From NCBI GenBank assembly GCA_002338655.1, contig DDIU01000010.1, forward strand, positions 5,839 through 69,838: 64,000 nucleotides of DNA. Reading direction: 5' to 3'. Of this stretch, positions 53,102-61,801 are shown piece by piece; positions within the stretch are counted from its first letter, which is position 1, and each line of letters begins with the position of its first letter. The translations under genes were made by a program, and so were the position numbers. Under the pieces are notes generated by a model, which searched no databases, was not told where the DNA came from, and saw only the letters and a program-made list of their open reading frames with translations. Source of the DNA: Flammeovirgaceae bacterium UBA1842 (GTDB lineage Bacteria > Bacteroidota > Bacteroidia > Cytophagales > Cyclobacteriaceae).

Positions 53102-54724
53102 TTACTGTTGGTCAAATAGCTCATAGAGTGGTTGGCCTGTCGCTCCACTGGGTAATCCAATCTCCAACATCATTGAAAGGGTAGGCGCGATGTCGGTTAT
53201 GGGGTGATATTTAACAGAGCTGCCTTTTTTAATACTGTTGCCATACCAAAGTAATGGAACGTGGGTATCATAATTGTAGCCTGTGCTATGGTTGGTGGCA
53301 CTTGTGGAACTCGTCCTTAACCATCCTGGCTGAAGAACTAAAATAATGTCGCCTGATCTTGCGGGATTAAAACCTCTTGCCAACTGACTCTTCAAGTCAT
53401 TCCCAACAATAGCGAACTCCCTCACCTCTCGGGCAGTAAAAGCATTGGCAATGGCGTCTAATTTCAAAAAATAGTTAACAATAAATTGGCTGATCTCTTC
53501 AATATCTATATTACTTGCTAAAATACTATCATGGTTTAAAAACACCTGTTCATTGCTTACATTGTCAATCCAAGGTCTGTTGCCATATTTTTCAACGAGA
53601 GCAGCACTTAACGCTTTAACACTTTCATCCTTGTTAAAATACCCTACACCAAACTTTCGCTCCTCTAAATAAGTGGGAATAGCAGCAACTGCATGGTCCG
53701 CGGTGAGAAATAGTGTGTAGTTCCCTTTTCCGACTTTCTCATCCAGTTTTTTTATGAGGGTGGCAATATTTCTGTCCAATCGCAAATAGGTGTCTTCCAC
53801 CTCTACCGAATAAGGGCCAAACCCATGACCAATATAATCAGTTGCAGAATAACTAATGGCCAAGAAGTCCGTATATTGATCTTTACCAAAATCTACTTTA
53901 TCTAAAGTTTCTATGGCAAAGTCAGTAAGCAAATCATTTCCATAAGGAATTTCTATAACGTTTTCATAGTTGAGATCAAGTTTTGTCATATCGTAAGGAA
54001 ACTCACCGTTTAAACTCCTTATACCTTTCTCTCCAGCTGATTTATCAGGGCTACTTTCTTTATAAGTATCGATATCATAGAGTGTGTTCCAAGTCATTGA
54101 TAAATACTTATCGGCCAATTTTCTGTTATTAAATTCTTTAATCCAATTAGGTAATTCGCTTAAATAGTAGGAACTAGTGATGAACTTACCATTATCCTTA
54201 TCATACCAAAAAGCCTGACCCCCATGGCCGGCAGGTAGTGTGGCGCACCTGTCTTTTAAGGAGATACCATATACCAAACTTCTAGATTGCGTAAAAAGCA
54301 TTAATTCATCAGTAATGGTGGTGGACAACAAATTTTTTATCGATACCTCCCCATGCTTTGAATCAGATCCAATGGTATTGAATCGATCATCCCCAACGCA
54401 GTTAATGTACTTTCCTTGTTTCTTGTCCCACCAATCATTGGCTATTATTCCATGTGTTGATGGGGTGGTTCCTGTATAAACCGAGGTATGCCCTGGGCCC
54501 GTCTTAGTGGGTATATAATTATAATGAGCGTTCTTAAACATAAACCCTTCATTCATCAGTTTCTTGAATCCATCCTCTCCAAATCGATTTTCAAATCTAT
54601 ACAGGTATTCCTGCCGCATTTGATCCACGATGATGCCCACCACTAATTTTGGTTTTTCTGATTGTGCTTGCGATAAAATGTGTGTAAAAACCCCTAAGAA
54701 TATAAATAAGATTGTTCTTTTCAT
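53102..54724 (-). CDS. PafA-like secreted alkaline phosphatase
   Basis: 540 residues with a signal peptide ending near LSQAQS. Metal-binding Asp is in VGIIVDQMR, the nucleophile Thr lies in PTKTGPGHTS, followed by TGTTPSTHGI and NDWWD; a second metal site includes TADHA in the middle and SATNHSTGYNYDTHVPLLWYG (given in part) near the end. This is the pattern of the phosphate-irrepressible phosphatase PafA of Bacteroidota, an alkaline-phosphatase superfamily phosphomonoesterase. It probably acts in the periplasm and releases phosphate from organic esters. Confidence 0.9.
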   Translation of the reverse strand: MKRTILFIFLGVFTHILSQAQSEKPKLVVGIIVDQMRQEYLYRFENRFGEDGFKKLMNEGFMFKNAHYNYIPTKTGPGHTSVYTGTTPSTHGIIANDWWDKKQGKYINCVGDDRFNTIGSDSKHGEVSIKNLLSTTITDELMLFTQSRSLVYGISLKDRCATLPAGHGGQAFWYDKDNGKFITSSYYLSELPNWIKEFNNRKLADKYLSMTWNTLYDIDTYKESSPDKSAGEKGIRSLNGEFPYDMTKLDLNYENVIEIPYGNDLLTDFAIETLDKVDFGKDQYTDFLAISYSATDYIGHGFGPYSVEVEDTYLRLDRNIATLIKKLDEKVGKGNYTLFLTADHAVAAIPTYLEERKFGVGYFNKDESVKALSAALVEKYGNRPWIDNVSNEQVFLNHDSILASNIDIEEISQFIVNYFLKLDAIANAFTAREVREFAIVGNDLKSQLARGFNPARSGDIILVLQPGWLRTSSTSATNHSTGYNYDTHVPLLWYGNSIKKGSSVKYHPITDIAPTLSMMLEIGLPSGATGQPLYELFDQQ

Positions 54725-54788
54725 CTGAACTTAATTAAAATGCCAGCCGCAATATTAAGAATTGAAGTTGAACCAAATAAGCAATACC

Positions 54789-57383
54789 TCATTGATCACA
54801 ATATATTAACATATAATCGAGTGCTTCGAATGCCTGTTTTCGTATAATCTCACCATAATGATTGTAGTAGATTACTACATAAAATTCGGCTTCTTCAACG
54901 TGTTTCTCAGTAAAAAACACCATGTTATCACCCGTTCCTATATTGATAATATCGTTAAATGTTGGGGCAATGATTTCGCCTCTTTTACTGCTATACACAC
55001 CGTATCCATTGTCGATCAGTACAGTGGCTATTTTCTCTTCCTTAGTATCCAGTAATATTTGAAGTGATTTTATGCCCATCCCTTTGATTTCATTGTGATA
55101 AATATCGTAAAAGTGCCAGAGGTAATTCTGTTTTACCAAGGCCGTACTATCATTCCAAAATCTTATTTCTTCGAAATCAAAATTTGATCTTGTTTTACCT
55201 GTTAAATCTAAAAAACCAGACTTATCTCCTACTGTTGCGATTAAAAGTGATTCATTATAAGGCTGAATATTTTTATCATAATCAGCATTGATATTTATAT
55301 GCTTGTCCATATTCACCAATCCGAATTTTTTATTGAGTAGGGTGGATACATACCCTGAAGAATAATTGGCAACAGCATCATATTTCATCGGCAATAATTG
55401 TTTACCAGACTTATCGAAGAGGCCTTTCTTACCTTTTTTTGTAACTACCAAATACTCTGCCCCTAATGGGGTAACGTCATCGAATTCACCAACAAGCACT
55501 TTTATTCCATTGCTATCAAAGTACTGCACCTCTTTACTTTTGGAAAATTTTAAAGCGAGATATTGCGAAGAACCAGAAGTAGCTAGAAATCTAATATTGA
55601 CAATATCATTGGAAATCATCACCCGGCCTCCTTCAAAAAATACCTTAACGGAATCAGTACTTACACCTATGGCAAATGATTTTCCATAAACAGCCAATGA
55701 ATCAAATTTACCCAATGGCCTTAAATCCTTCAGATTGAAGAGGCTCCAACCTGTTTTTTTAAAGCATATGAATGAGTCATTGTATTTAACTTTTTCAGCT
55801 TCATTGCTCAAAATCGGCTTGAACTGACCATTGGTAACCGTAAAGTCATTTCTGCCATGAATGAGATAACCATTTGCCAACGAAGTGATGTGCTGTTGAT
55901 TATATGGTACTACTTCATTAAGTTTCTCATCAAAAATAGTTTCTCCAAACGAAGATTGTAACCAAAGATGCCCCTCATCGAGTAGCTCAACATCAGTAAA
56001 CAAGGCTTGAAAATTAATGGGGTTCTGATTAACAGATTCTGCCAGTACTTTAGAATTTAGTACTTCATAGTGTTCATTGTCTTCAAAAATATAAAATGGG
56101 CCTTGTGTAGAAATATTATCGAATATTGGTTTCGAAATTATCCTACCTGTAAAAGTCATAAGCCCCCATTTCCCATCCGTTTTATAAGCTAGGAATTTAC
56201 CTCCCAATAATTTTACATCTTGGTACCTTTTACCAATCTGCCGACCAGATTTGTGATAAATGATAGTGCTTTTTCCTGTCACAATCCGCATCATACCAAA
56301 CCCCATATCTTCGGCTTGATCGTATTTACCACGAAAAACAACGGTGCCATTTCTTGATATAAGCCCTATATCTGTAGAAAAAACATCTTCTTTAAGTGGG
56401 TTACAAAGTAGATCAGCATCTATTTTGTCAAATTTTGGTGGAATAATTTCAGCTCCTCCAAAATCCATGAAACCATATTTTTTGAATTTTGAAATGAGGA
56501 TCAAAGGCCCTTTTTTGTCTAAATCCATTACCTGTGCTAAAGAATCCGTCCTCCATCGGGTCGGAAAATCAATTACAGTACCTGAAGATTTATAAATATG
56601 ATATAAGTAGGCTCTGGCGCGTTTTAACTGTGTACTCTTGGGATAATTGGAAAGAAATTTTTCGTAACTCTCCACGGTATTTTCTGCTGTTGCGATCTCA
56701 AAAATATTCTTTTCGGCCTCATCTCGATAAGGTGTGGTGGGTTGTAACTTTAAAAACCGGACATAACTTTCCATTTTTCCATCAGCAGTACTTTTTTGAA
56801 AGTAAAGCCGCTCATACCTCCTTTTGGCCTCGTCAATTTGGAGGGCTTCGGGGTATTTTTCCATAAAATTTTCATATCCCTGATAAGTGTTTTCTTTCCT
56901 GGCTGTAATAAATGCCAAACTATCCCGTAGTTGTTTGGCCCGTTCCAGCTGGGCTGCCGAGCTAAATGTTTCTATAAAATAGATAAACCGTTGTTCAGTA
57001 TTTTCCTTAACTGCACGAGAAAAAGCGGCACTGTCAATACTACTTTTCAGATCATTGATCGTAAGCAGATTGATGCCGATTTTAAGATGTTTTCCTTTAT
57101 TCTTTTCATCAAGCCCTGAATAAGTTGATCTTGATAACAACACGGTATTATAGGCTTGATCAAGGTTATATTTATCATAGGCTGTGTCAAAAAGCAGAAC
57201 TGCTTTGGCATAAAGTGCTGCTGATAAGGCACTGTCTTTCTCCAAGGCTTTGTTGACATATTTTTCTGCTTTTTCAATTTTACCTTTCACCTGCATTTTC
57301 AAAGCCTTTTTCACCAATCCCGTTTGAGCTTGGGAGGGATGATAAAGTGTAAAAAAAAGGATAAGAAAGATAACGCTGCGCAT
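54789..57383 (-). CDS. WG repeat-containing secreted protein with TPR N-terminus (2)
   Basis: 864 residues. A signal peptide ends near PSQAQT. An alpha-helical region follows (about 20-270) with TPR-like arrays (KALEKDSALSAALYAKAV, then repeated YENFMEKYPEALQIDEAKR-type units). WG-type repeats fill the rest: KYGFMDFGGAEIIPPKF, GKWGLMTFTGRIISKPIF, KKGLFDKSGKQLLPMKY, KFGLVNMDKHI. A TPR plus WG layout suggests a protein-binding scaffold of the envelope. It is the second WG protein in the window (other at 48147-50258), but the domain layout differs. Function unknown. Confidence 0.9.
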   Translation of the reverse strand: MRSVIFLILFFTLYHPSQAQTGLVKKALKMQVKGKIEKAEKYVNKALEKDSALSAALYAKAVLLFDTAYDKYNLDQAYNTVLLSRSTYSGLDEKNKGKHLKIGINLLTINDLKSSIDSAAFSRAVKENTEQRFIYFIETFSSAAQLERAKQLRDSLAFITARKENTYQGYENFMEKYPEALQIDEAKRRYERLYFQKSTADGKMESYVRFLKLQPTTPYRDEAEKNIFEIATAENTVESYEKFLSNYPKSTQLKRARAYLYHIYKSSGTVIDFPTRWRTDSLAQVMDLDKKGPLILISKFKKYGFMDFGGAEIIPPKFDKIDADLLCNPLKEDVFSTDIGLISRNGTVVFRGKYDQAEDMGFGMMRIVTGKSTIIYHKSGRQIGKRYQDVKLLGGKFLAYKTDGKWGLMTFTGRIISKPIFDNISTQGPFYIFEDNEHYEVLNSKVLAESVNQNPINFQALFTDVELLDEGHLWLQSSFGETIFDEKLNEVVPYNQQHITSLANGYLIHGRNDFTVTNGQFKPILSNEAEKVKYNDSFICFKKTGWSLFNLKDLRPLGKFDSLAVYGKSFAIGVSTDSVKVFFEGGRVMISNDIVNIRFLATSGSSQYLALKFSKSKEVQYFDSNGIKVLVGEFDDVTPLGAEYLVVTKKGKKGLFDKSGKQLLPMKYDAVANYSSGYVSTLLNKKFGLVNMDKHININADYDKNIQPYNESLLIATVGDKSGFLDLTGKTRSNFDFEEIRFWNDSTALVKQNYLWHFYDIYHNEIKGMGIKSLQILLDTKEEKIATVLIDNGYGVYSSKRGEIIAPTFNDIINIGTGDNMVFFTEKHVEEAEFYVVIYYNHYGEIIRKQAFEALDYMLIYCDQ

Positions 57384-57483
57384 TGTGTTTAAATAGCATG
57401 ATAATAGCTTCTATTCCAAAGTTATTAATTTCTACTAATGCGTAAATTATGTATTGGACGAGAGGTTTATTTTCGAATCAGGT

Positions 57484-57514
57484 TTTGATCTTATCGTTAG
57501 TGCAATTAAGTTTG
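57484..57514 (+). promoter_or_regulatory. Bacteroidota-type promoter of tRNA-Pro
   Basis: TTTG at 57484-57487, a 19-nt spacer, then TAAGTTTG at 57507-57514: an exact match to TTTG-N19-TAnnTTTG. It lies 19 bp upstream of the mature tRNA 5' end. Confidence 0.7.
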
Positions 57515-57533
57515 CGGAACCTTTTCGGAAATT

Positions 57534-57608
57534 CGGGATGTGGCGCAGTCCGGTTAGCGCACCACGTTAGGGACGTGGGGGCCGCTGGTTCGAATCCAGT
57601 CATCCCGA
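57534..57608 (+). tRNA. tRNA-Pro, anticodon AGG
   Basis: 75 nt that fold into a full cloverleaf: acceptor CGGGATG with CATCCCG (seven pairs), D stem GCGC/GCGC, anticodon stem CCACG/CGTGG with loop TTAGGGA, variable loop GGGCC, T stem GCTGG/CCAGT with loop TTCGAAT, discriminator A. With T at 33, the anticodon is AGG, reading proline codons. The CCA end is not encoded (next bases CA). An A at position 34 is unusual for a bacterial tRNA-Pro, which commonly carries U, G or C there. Confidence 0.93.
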
Positions 57609-57611
57609 CAA
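57593..57611 (+). repeat. 19-bp direct repeat, copy 1 (inside tRNA-Pro 3' end)
   Basis: The last bases of the tRNA (part of T loop, T stem and acceptor stem) and three following bases recur exactly at 57762-57780, 169 bp downstream. Confidence 0.9.
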
Positions 57612-57620
57612 GAAAGTAAA

Positions 57621-57646
57621 GCCTCAGGTGTATGCCTGAGGCTTTT
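57621..57646 (+). terminator. Terminator of tRNA-Pro
   Basis: An 8-bp perfect stem (57621-57628 with 57635-57642) followed by a T run, 12 bp past the tRNA. Confidence 0.85.
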
Positions 57647-57761
57647 TGTTTATCATCGAGCCAAACTTGTTTGGGTGAGATTATAAACAAAAAGTACATA
57701 CGAGTGTAACGAGTAAAAGCTTTGCTTTCGGAATTTTCTGGTAACTCTGGATCATGTAAAT

Positions 57762-57780
57762 AATCCAGTCATCCCGACAA
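57762..57780 (+). repeat. 19-bp direct repeat, copy 2 (tRNA-Pro 3' relic)
   Basis: Exact copy of the tRNA 3' end with no tRNA body in front of it and its own hairpin behind it. It could be what is left of a second tRNA-Pro gene or of an integration site. The 398 bp between the tRNA and 58007 hold this relic and two hairpins and otherwise nothing I recognise. Confidence 0.8.
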
Positions 57781-57785
57781 AACAA

Positions 57786-57814
57786 AAAAAGACAGGCTTT
57801 TAGTCTGTCTTTTT
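57786..57814. terminator. Terminator after tRNA relic
   Basis: A 10-bp stem (57786-57795 with 57805-57814) with a 9-nt loop ending in T residues, 5 bp past the tRNA 3' relic. Confidence 0.75.
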
Positions 57815-58006
57815 AGTTTTAATATTTTCCAGTAATTCTGGATTTAAAAACGGCTTTAATATTATTCCCAATAATGGAAGAACTTTCTAATTTGGGATTA
57901 TTTTAGGGTTCAAATCGGCTGATTTAAAGGTTTAATCACATTATAATCTATGGCACACTATATGACCTACCAAAACCATTACAAGTAACATTTTAATATT
58001 TGTCAA

Positions 58007-58099
58007 ATGGATGGCTCCGAACTGAAAGGATTTAAGTGGTTGATTGGGATAATTTATGTGGTGCTCGCACTGGCCACAGTTATCATGTACTTTCTATGA
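58007..58099 (+). CDS. Possible 30-residue membrane peptide
   Basis: ATG to TGA gives MDGSELKGFKWLIGIIYVV then LALATVIMYFL, a short polar head with a Lys/Trp interface and one membrane helix of about 18 residues. It fills the gap just before the convergent gene at 58103, whose stop lies 4 bp away. Codon use looks like neighbouring genes and the helix is well formed, but no homologue is known to me. It could be chance. Confidence 0.45.
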   Translation: MDGSELKGFKWLIGIIYVVLALATVIMYFL

Positions 58100-58102
58100 A
58101 CA

Positions 58103-58735
58103 TCACTTTTTATTTGATCTTAACGATCTAAAGAACTTGGCCCAGTTGAATGGGTTAAGCAATGGATTTGGACGTGGCCCAAATCTATCATTTTGATAAT
58201 AAGCCCAATTATCTAGGTAATATCTACTGTTGGCCGCTCCGTCCATAGGCATGGTCTGTAGCATTAATGCCAATAGCTGTTCGTTCATATTGTCATAAGC
58301 ATGCTCTTCAATAGGTAAATTCAAAGCAAGTACCGCTTCCTTAAATATTTCTTCCGTGGGGAAAGGCATAATTTCCACTGTTTCCAAGAAGGTAGTATCT
58401 GTTACCATCTCAATGACAATGGTTAGGTTGTCACGATCTATATCGGGCACCTTAAAATATTGCCTTTTATAACCCACGGAGCTTACCACCAACTCATCGC
58501 CTACCAAAACGGGCATTGAGAAATAACCCACTCTGTTACTGGTAGTCCCCCTCCCAGCTTTGGGTACATATATGTTGACCCCAGGCAGTACGGATACACT
58601 ATCTTCACCTAGCACAACCCCTGATAGTTGAACCACATGCCTAGCTCCCTGAGCCTTCACCGTGTGATTGCTATCCAACAAAATAACCGTTCCTAAAATG
58701 AAGGAAAATAGTGTGCGAAATATAATCTTATCCAA
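58103..58735 (-). CDS. Carboxypeptidase-regulatory-like domain secreted protein
   Basis: 210 residues with a signal peptide ending near TVKAQ. Residues about 36-115 form a CarboxypepD_reg-like beta domain: LSGVVLGEDSVSVLPGVNIYV, GRGTTSNRVGYFSMPV, DELVVSSVGYKRQYF (given in parts). This is the domain at the N-terminus of TonB-dependent receptors, here alone and followed by a helical tail. Such stand-alone proteins are common in Bacteroidota. Function unknown. Confidence 0.88.
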   Translation of the reverse strand: MDKIIFRTLFSFILGTVILLDSNHTVKAQGARHVVQLSGVVLGEDSVSVLPGVNIYVPKAGRGTTSNRVGYFSMPVLVGDELVVSSVGYKRQYFKVPDIDRDNLTIVIEMVTDTTFLETVEIMPFPTEEIFKEAVLALNLPIEEHAYDNMNEQLLALMLQTMPMDGAANSRYYLDNWAYYQNDRFGPRPNPLLNPFNWAKFFRSLRSNKK

Positions 58736-58826
58736 ACCCGTTATTAATTAAACTTTGGGAGATGCCGTTTAACCCCGAAGTTATCAATTGAACGTCAAAG
58801 TTCATTACAATGTTGGTGATTTCTCC

Positions 58827-58834
58827 TACATTTG
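58827..58834 (+). promoter_or_regulatory. TAnnTTTG element before the ArsR-type gene
   Basis: TACATTTG at 58827-58834 matches the Bacteroidota -7 element exactly and ends 9 bp before the preferred ATG at 58844. No good -33 TTTG is seen at the expected distance. Confidence 0.4.
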
Positions 58835-58843
58835 ACTAAAGCC

Positions 58844-59230
58844 ATGAGACTAAAAAACTTCAATCTTTCTTTTGGATCACAAATATTTAAGGCCTGTTCG
58901 GACGAATCCAGGGTGAGGATATTACACCTTATTTTTAAAAATAAGGAAATGTGCATTTCCGATTTGGAGCATATACTGGAGTTTACACAGACAAAAACCT
59001 CCCGTCACCTAATCTATCTTAAAAACTCAGGGATACTTAGTACCCGAAAACAGGATCAGTGGGTGTTTTACTATTTGAAAGATGAGGTATATGAAATAAT
59101 AAGTCAGATCTTTCAATTCTTGAATAAAGATCAGATATTGGTAAAAGATCTCAGTATTTATAAAACCATGTACAGCAATAGAGAGCTCGCTCAAAATAAA
59201 TTGGAGTCTCGTAATTGGCAACCCGGATGA
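58844..59230 (+). CDS. ArsR family winged-helix regulator
   Basis: 128 residues from the ATG at 58844; an in-frame TTG at 58832 overlaps the promoter element and is less likely. The winged helix shows FKACSDESRVRILHLIF, CISDLEHIL, QTKTSRHLIYLKNSGILSTRK (given in parts) and WVFYYLKDE, typical of ArsR/SmtB. Metal-binding cysteines of arsenic sensors (CxC) are not seen in the recognition helix. It overlaps the HAD phosphatase gene by 4 bp (ATGA), so the pair forms an operon. Confidence 0.92.
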   Translation: MRLKNFNLSFGSQIFKACSDESRVRILHLIFKNKEMCISDLEHILEFTQTKTSRHLIYLKNSGILSTRKQDQWVFYYLKDEVYEIISQIFQFLNKDQILVKDLSIYKTMYSNRELAQNKLESRNWQPG

Positions 59231-59922
59231 AAAAATATCACGCGTTATTCTTTGACTTAGATCATACTTTATGGGATTATGAGACCAATTCCATTGCCAC
59301 CCTCCATGAATTATTCGATGCCTTCGAAATTGCTAACCTTTCTGACACAAATAAGGAGGAGTTCGTCTCAATTTTCAATAAAGTAAACGATAAGCTATGG
59401 GCTAATTTCAACAAAGGCCATATAGATAGAGACACTATAAAAAACCAGAGGTTCGTCAAAATACTCAAGCATCTAGGTATTAAAAATGAAATTCTGTCGG
59501 TTCAATTGTCTAATGAATACATCAATATTTGTCCTACCAAAACGGGACTGATGCCCTATACCATTGAAATACTGGAGTACTTGCATAAAAAATACCCATT
59601 ATACTTGTTAACGAATGGCTTCAATGAAGTGCAACAGAAGAAAATTGCACAATCTAAAATAGAACATTACTTCAAAGGTATGGTCACCTCCGAGACCTCC
59701 GGCCATCGTAAACCTTCGGTCGAGATATTTCAATACACCTTAAATCTAGCTTCCACTAAAGCTGACAATACCGTAATGATTGGTGATAATTTATCCGCTG
59801 ATATTCATGGGGCTAAAGAAGCTCAAATGGATACAATTTATTATAATCCAAAGCAAACAGCCCATAAATCAACGCCCGATCACGAAGTGAGTTGCTTAAG
59901 TCAATTGACTGGCATCCTTTAG
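59227..59922 (+). CDS. YjjG-type HAD phosphatase (noncanonical pyrimidine nucleotidase)
   Basis: 231 residues from the ATG at 59227. HAD motifs: FFDLDHTLWDYETNS (nucleophile Asp), LLTNGF (motif II Thr), SGHRKPSVEIF (motif III Lys) and MIGDNLSADI (motif IV). Length and the LWDYETNS start match YjjG-like nucleotidases that dephosphorylate (non-canonical) pyrimidine nucleotides. The exact substrate is not shown. Translation is coupled to the ArsR-type gene. Confidence 0.9.
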   Translation: MKKYHALFFDLDHTLWDYETNSIATLHELFDAFEIANLSDTNKEEFVSIFNKVNDKLWANFNKGHIDRDTIKNQRFVKILKHLGIKNEILSVQLSNEYINICPTKTGLMPYTIEILEYLHKKYPLYLLTNGFNEVQQKKIAQSKIEHYFKGMVTSETSGHRKPSVEIFQYTLNLASTKADNTVMIGDNLSADIHGAKEAQMDTIYYNPKQTAHKSTPDHEVSCLSQLTGIL

Positions 59923-59945
59923 TTACTTTTTCACTCCTTATTGGT

Positions 59946-59953
59946 TAACTTTG
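59946..59953 (+). promoter_or_regulatory. TAnnTTTG element before pruA
   Basis: TAACTTTG at 59946-59953, 38 bp before the pruA ATG, an exact match of the Bacteroidota -7 element. A -33 element is weak (TTAC at 59923-59926). Confidence 0.45.
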
Positions 59954-59991
59954 CGACTTCAAAATAGGACGTCAAATTTAAATTTAAGAAT

Positions 59992-61623
59992 ATGCCCAAA
60001 GGAGTCTATCAAATACCAACCCCAGTAAACGAACCTGTACTTTCGTATGCGCCAGGTTCTCCAGAAAAATTAGCTGTAAAGAAAGCTTTGGAAGAAGCGC
60101 GGTCACAACAGCTAGACATACCAATGTACATTGGTAGCGAAGAAATAAGGACTGGCAAAACAAAATCCCTTAACCCACCTCATGACCACCAACATGTACT
60201 TGGTCATTTCCATCAAGGTGACGCGTCACATGTAGAGCAGGCTATTAATGCGGCACTTGGTGCCAAAGAAGCATGGGCCAACTTGGCATGGGAACATAGG
60301 GCAAGCATATTTTTAAGGGCTGCCGACCTATTGGCTGGGCCATATAGAGCCAAAATAAATGCGGCTACCATGTTGGGCCAATCAAAAAGTGTTTATCAGG
60401 CAGAAATTGATGCTGCTTGTGAATTTATCGACTTCCTTAGGTTCAATGCCTATTACATGATGGAGATATATCAGGACCAACCAAAATCTTCTCCAGGTGT
60501 TTGGAACCGGTTGGAGTACAGACCTTTAGAAGGGTTCGTCTTCGCCTTGACACCATTTAATTTTACTGCCATTGCAGGAAATCTTCCAGCTTCTGCCGCT
60601 CTCATGGGCAATACGGTAGTTTGGAAACCGGCATTTACCCAAATCTATGCTGCCAATGTTATCATGGAAGTTTTTAAAGAAGCTGGCTTACCTGATGGCG
60701 TAATTAACCTTATTTATGTTGATGGACCCACAACTGGTGATGTTATTTTCAATCACCGTGATTTTGCCGGCATCCACTTCACAGGAAGTACAGGGGTTTT
60801 CCAAAACCTCTGGAAAACCATAGGTAACAATATCCATAAATACAGGTCATATCCACGTATAGTAGGGGAAACCGGTGGCAAAGACTTTATTGTTGCCCAC
60901 AAATCTGCCAATGCCAAAGAGGTAGCAACAGCCATTACCAGAGGGGCTTTTGAATATCAGGGACAGAAATGTTCTGCTGCTTCAAGAGTATACATCCCTT
61001 CTAATATTTGGGACGATGTGAAGAAGTATCTTATTGCTGATTTGAAAACCATTAAAATGGGTCCAACGGAAGATTTTACCAACTTCTTCAATGCGGTGAT
61101 CGATGAAAAATCGTTTGACAAAATCGCTAAGTATATCGATGACGCCAAAGAAAACAAAATGACAGAAGTTATAGCAGGTGGTGGTTATGACAAATCAAAA
61201 GGTTATTTTATTGAGCCTACAGTAATTCATACACAAGATCCTTCATCAACCACTATGTGCGAAGAGATATTCGGGCCGGTGGTCACTATCTATGTTTACC
61301 AAGCAGAGCGCTTTGAAGAGACGTTGGACCTTGTAGACCAAACTTCACCTTATGCGCTTACTGGTTCAATTATTTCCCATGATCGTTATGCGGTTGAGTT
61401 GGCAATGAAAAAACTAGAAAATGCAGCTGGTAATTTTTATATCAATGACAAACCAACTGGAGCAGTGGTAGGGCAACAACCTTTTGGTGGGGCCCGTGGT
61501 TCAGGCACCAATGATAAGGCTGGATCGAAGTTAAATTTATTGCGTTGGGTGTCACCAAGAACGATCAAAGAAACATTTGTTCCACCAACAGATTATAAAT
61601 ACCCGTTCCTACAAGAGAAGTAA
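59992..61623 (+). CDS. pruA: L-glutamate gamma-semialdehyde dehydrogenase (1-pyrroline-5-carboxylate dehydrogenase)
   Basis: Second step of proline catabolism: NAD-dependent oxidation of glutamate semialdehyde to glutamate. 543 residues, usual for the stand-alone type. Features: FALTPFNFTAIAGNLP for cofactor binding near 185, FTGSTGVF near 260, the general-base Glu in GETGGKDF, and the catalytic Cys in QGQKCSAAS. No proline dehydrogenase gene (putA/prodh) lies next to it in this window. It has its own promoter element and terminator. Confidence 0.96.
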   Translation: MPKGVYQIPTPVNEPVLSYAPGSPEKLAVKKALEEARSQQLDIPMYIGSEEIRTGKTKSLNPPHDHQHVLGHFHQGDASHVEQAINAALGAKEAWANLAWEHRASIFLRAADLLAGPYRAKINAATMLGQSKSVYQAEIDAACEFIDFLRFNAYYMMEIYQDQPKSSPGVWNRLEYRPLEGFVFALTPFNFTAIAGNLPASAALMGNTVVWKPAFTQIYAANVIMEVFKEAGLPDGVINLIYVDGPTTGDVIFNHRDFAGIHFTGSTGVFQNLWKTIGNNIHKYRSYPRIVGETGGKDFIVAHKSANAKEVATAITRGAFEYQGQKCSAASRVYIPSNIWDDVKKYLIADLKTIKMGPTEDFTNFFNAVIDEKSFDKIAKYIDDAKENKMTEVIAGGGYDKSKGYFIEPTVIHTQDPSSTTMCEEIFGPVVTIYVYQAERFEETLDLVDQTSPYALTGSIISHDRYAVELAMKKLENAAGNFYINDKPTGAVVGQQPFGGARGSGTNDKAGSKLNLLRWVSPRTIKETFVPPTDYKYPFLQEK

Positions 61624-61647
61624 GAAAAAATAAGAAAATGAACATTT

Positions 61648-61681
61648 GGTCGCCTCTTTTTATTAAAGGGGCGGCCTTTTT
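61648..61681 (+). terminator. Terminator of pruA
   Basis: A 12-bp stem (61648-61659 with 61665-61676, two G-T pairs) followed by a T tract, 25 bp past the stop. Confidence 0.85.
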
Positions 61682-61735
61682 AATGCCCTTATGTTTAATA
61701 AAGTTAATATTACTATGAATATCTAATTCAATTAC

Positions 61736-61743
61736 TATTTTTG
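61736..61743 (+). promoter_or_regulatory. TAnnTTTG element before the receiver-domain gene
   Basis: TATTTTTG at 61736-61743 matches the -7 consensus, 58 bp before the ATG at 61802. No clear -33 element. Confidence 0.35.
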
Positions 61744-61801
61744 TGTCATGTAAGGTTTGAGGAGAATGGGGAATTATAAAACTGTTTAACCACTAATATT
61801 A

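Noticed and set aside
57478..57699. 73-codon minus-strand open frame over the tRNA-Pro
   Set aside because: Contains the GMTGFEPAAPTSLTW-type translation that is a well-known artefact of reading across tRNA genes in antisense.
57593..57780. Integrated mobile element between the tRNA repeats
   Set aside because: Only 150 bp lie between the copies and no integrase or cargo gene is present; at most a scar of a past event.
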